Assembly: GCF_008014345.1 (NCBI RefSeq)
Contig: NZ_VPFL01000006.1
Location: forward strand, 99,214 to 163,213
Source: Pelomicrobium methylotrophicum
Lineage (GTDB): Bacteria; Pseudomonadota; Gammaproteobacteria; Burkholderiales; UBA6910
Length of the DNA stretch: 64,000 nucleotides
Reading direction: 5' to 3'
The translations under genes were made by a program, and so were the position numbers. Shown here piece after piece: positions 63,932 to 64,000 of the stretch (position 1 is the first letter of the stretch; each line of letters opens with the position of its first letter). The notes beneath the pieces are model-generated. The model was not told the origin of the DNA, made no database searches, and saw only the letters and a list, made by a program, of their open reading frames with translations.

Positions 63932-64000
63932 ATGCTGCGTCTGAGCGACGAACACTGGGAACGAATCCGGGAACACTTTCCCGAGGAGCACATTCCCGAG
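63932..64000 (+). CDS. IS5-family transposase, 5' fragment at window edge
   Basis: The 23 visible residues (MLRLSDEHWERIREHFPEEH then IPE) match the beginning of IS5-type transposases with the DUF4096 domain (LSDEQWERI.PLLP). The gene runs off the right edge. ATG at 63932. It indicates a mobile element immediately after the response-regulator gene. Confidence 0.8.
   Translation, partial: MLRLSDEHWERIREHFPEEHIPE

Overview
The window is a GC-rich chromosomal segment of a betaproteobacterium. Three things point there: the long co-directional block gyrA-serC-serA-pheA-hisC-tyrA-aroA-cmk-rpsA-ihfB-lapA-lapB-pyrF-hldE1-hldD-cysM, the ompA/MTA-SAH deaminase/ubiG/gph block facing the other way, and a tmRNA with a betaproteobacterial-type tag (ANDDRYALAA). 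The genus cannot be fixed from sequence alone.

Region 1 (1 to about 9520) is accessory. It holds a truncated chromate transporter (chrA), an MFS exporter, a decayed integrase-type transposase, an unexplained run of six hairpins, an outer-membrane-like protein beside an mgtA-type Mg2+ P-type ATPase, and a merTPA mercury operon with a textbook MerR-controlled promoter but no merR. It abuts the 3' end of ssrA (tmRNA), a classic integration site, so it looks like a metal-resistance island whose far end lies outside the window.

Region 2 (about 9520 to 42180) is mostly core genome. It contains tmRNA, an FHA-linked class III nucleotide cyclase, gph, ubiG, an MTA/SAH deaminase, an OmpA-family protein, the gyrA/aromatic amino acid/rpsA superoperon, LPS genes (lapAB, hldE1, hldD), cysM, a YdbH-YnbE-YdbL envelope trio, a DEDDy exonuclease, rlmD, a BI-1-family membrane protein, mtfA, a GGDEF-EAL protein and glucokinase. 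Many genes overlap by 1 to 17 bases, which suggests translational coupling.

Region 3 (42180 to 63831) is a coherent formate dehydrogenase and molybdenum/tungsten cluster. It has two regulators in which different HTH domains are joined to a molybdate-binding-protein-like domain, mobA, fdhD, moaA, DUF3305 and DUF3306 proteins, then an FDH operon (polyferredoxin, TorD-like chaperone, Tat-leader peptide, catalytic subunit with Cys in place of Sec, FeS subunit, small lipoprotein, cytochrome b subunit, small Lys/Ala-rich exported protein). These are followed by moeA, a FecCD-type permease with its ATPase, the tupBCA tungstate transporter and a sigma-54-dependent response regulator. A good -24/-12 promoter sits just before the FDH operon, so that response regulator is a natural candidate activator. 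The logic appears to be: import Mo/W, sense it, build and sulfurate the cofactor, fold and export FDH through Tat, and pass formate electrons to the quinone pool.

The window ends inside an IS5-type transposase gene. No tRNA, rRNA or CRISPR array was seen.
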